Of a DNA stretch of 14,471 bases, positions 14,438 to 14,471 are shown piece after piece. Each line of letters begins with the position of its first letter. Position 1 is the stretch's first letter. This DNA comes from JBAVQS01 sp049694275 (GTDB lineage Bacteria > Chloroflexota > Anaerolineae > UBA4142 > SHND01). The position numbers and the translations under genes are program-made. The stretch covers positions 1 to 14,471 of the forward strand of contig JBAVQS010000202.1 of assembly GCA_049694275.1 (NCBI GenBank). Reading direction: 5' to 3'. The notes under the pieces were generated by a model. It searched no databases, was not told the DNA's origin, and worked only from the letters and a program-made list of their open reading frames with translations.

Positions 14438-14471
14438 ATGTCGGTCGAGACACAGCGTTTCAACCAGCGGA
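14438..14471 (+). CDS. Possible start of a further gene, cut by the window edge
   Basis: An ATG at 14438 opens a frame (MSVETQRFNQR) that continues to the window edge. A GGGGG tract lies 10 bases upstream. Only 11 codons are visible, so neither reality nor function can be judged. Confidence 0.25.
   Translation, partial: MSVETQRFNQR

Overview
The window looks like a chromosomal stretch of an uncultured or poorly studied Chloroflexota bacterium (Anaerolineae-like). This is inferred from features rather than a database match. The clues are extracytoplasmic proteins with long Thr/Pro/Ala linkers of the TPTATAT kind, a zinc-ribbon/transmembrane/secreted-domain protein, a mevalonate-pathway decarboxylase, a deazaflavin-dependent oxidoreductase of the DUF385 family, a class A penicillin-binding protein with C-terminal Ig-like domains, and a UPF0175/DUF3368 toxin-antitoxin pair. 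Most of the window is GC-rich; the last 1.5 kb on the right is visibly more AT-rich.

Layout from left to right. Positions 68-4505 hold five tightly packed minus-strand genes with gaps of 3 to 18 bp, very likely one operon. In transcription order they are a DUF385 oxidoreductase with a C-terminal hydrophobic tail, a BNR-repeat lipoprotein, a five-helix membrane protein of unknown function and two different aldo/keto reductases. Upstream of it are a cupredoxin lipoprotein (4750-5124) and a large bifunctional penicillin-binding protein (5289-8501), both on the minus strand. The ligase-fold RNA phosphodiesterase thpR (8634-9224, plus) diverges from the PBP gene across a short region carrying a perfect 16-bp palindrome. 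Next come three minus-strand genes: a double-zinc-ribbon membrane protein (9235-10104), the site-2 protease rseP (10164-11732, closed by a textbook terminator) and a diphosphomevalonate decarboxylase-family gene (11804-12793). On the plus strand at the right edge are a UPF0175 antitoxin, a DUF3368 PIN-like toxin, an AbiJ-NTD3-type abortive-infection protein that seems to lack its C-terminal effector, and possibly the first codons of another gene.

The genes group by theme. Several serve the cell envelope: PBP, rseP, the two lipoproteins, the zinc-ribbon protein and the five-helix protein. A mevalonate-pathway gene sits next to rseP, where many MEP-pathway bacteria have dxr. A redox group is formed by the DUF385 protein and the two aldo/keto reductases. 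The right edge is a small defence or stress island, probably acquired, judging from its base composition and gene content.

I did not find a convincing undescribed multi-gene system. The best leads are the truncated AbiJ-like gene beside the toxin-antitoxin pair, the DUF385 protein with a membrane tail heading a five-gene operon, the zinc-ribbon transmembrane protein, and the palindrome between the PBP and thpR genes. No rRNA, tRNA, CRISPR array or insertion sequence was recognised.
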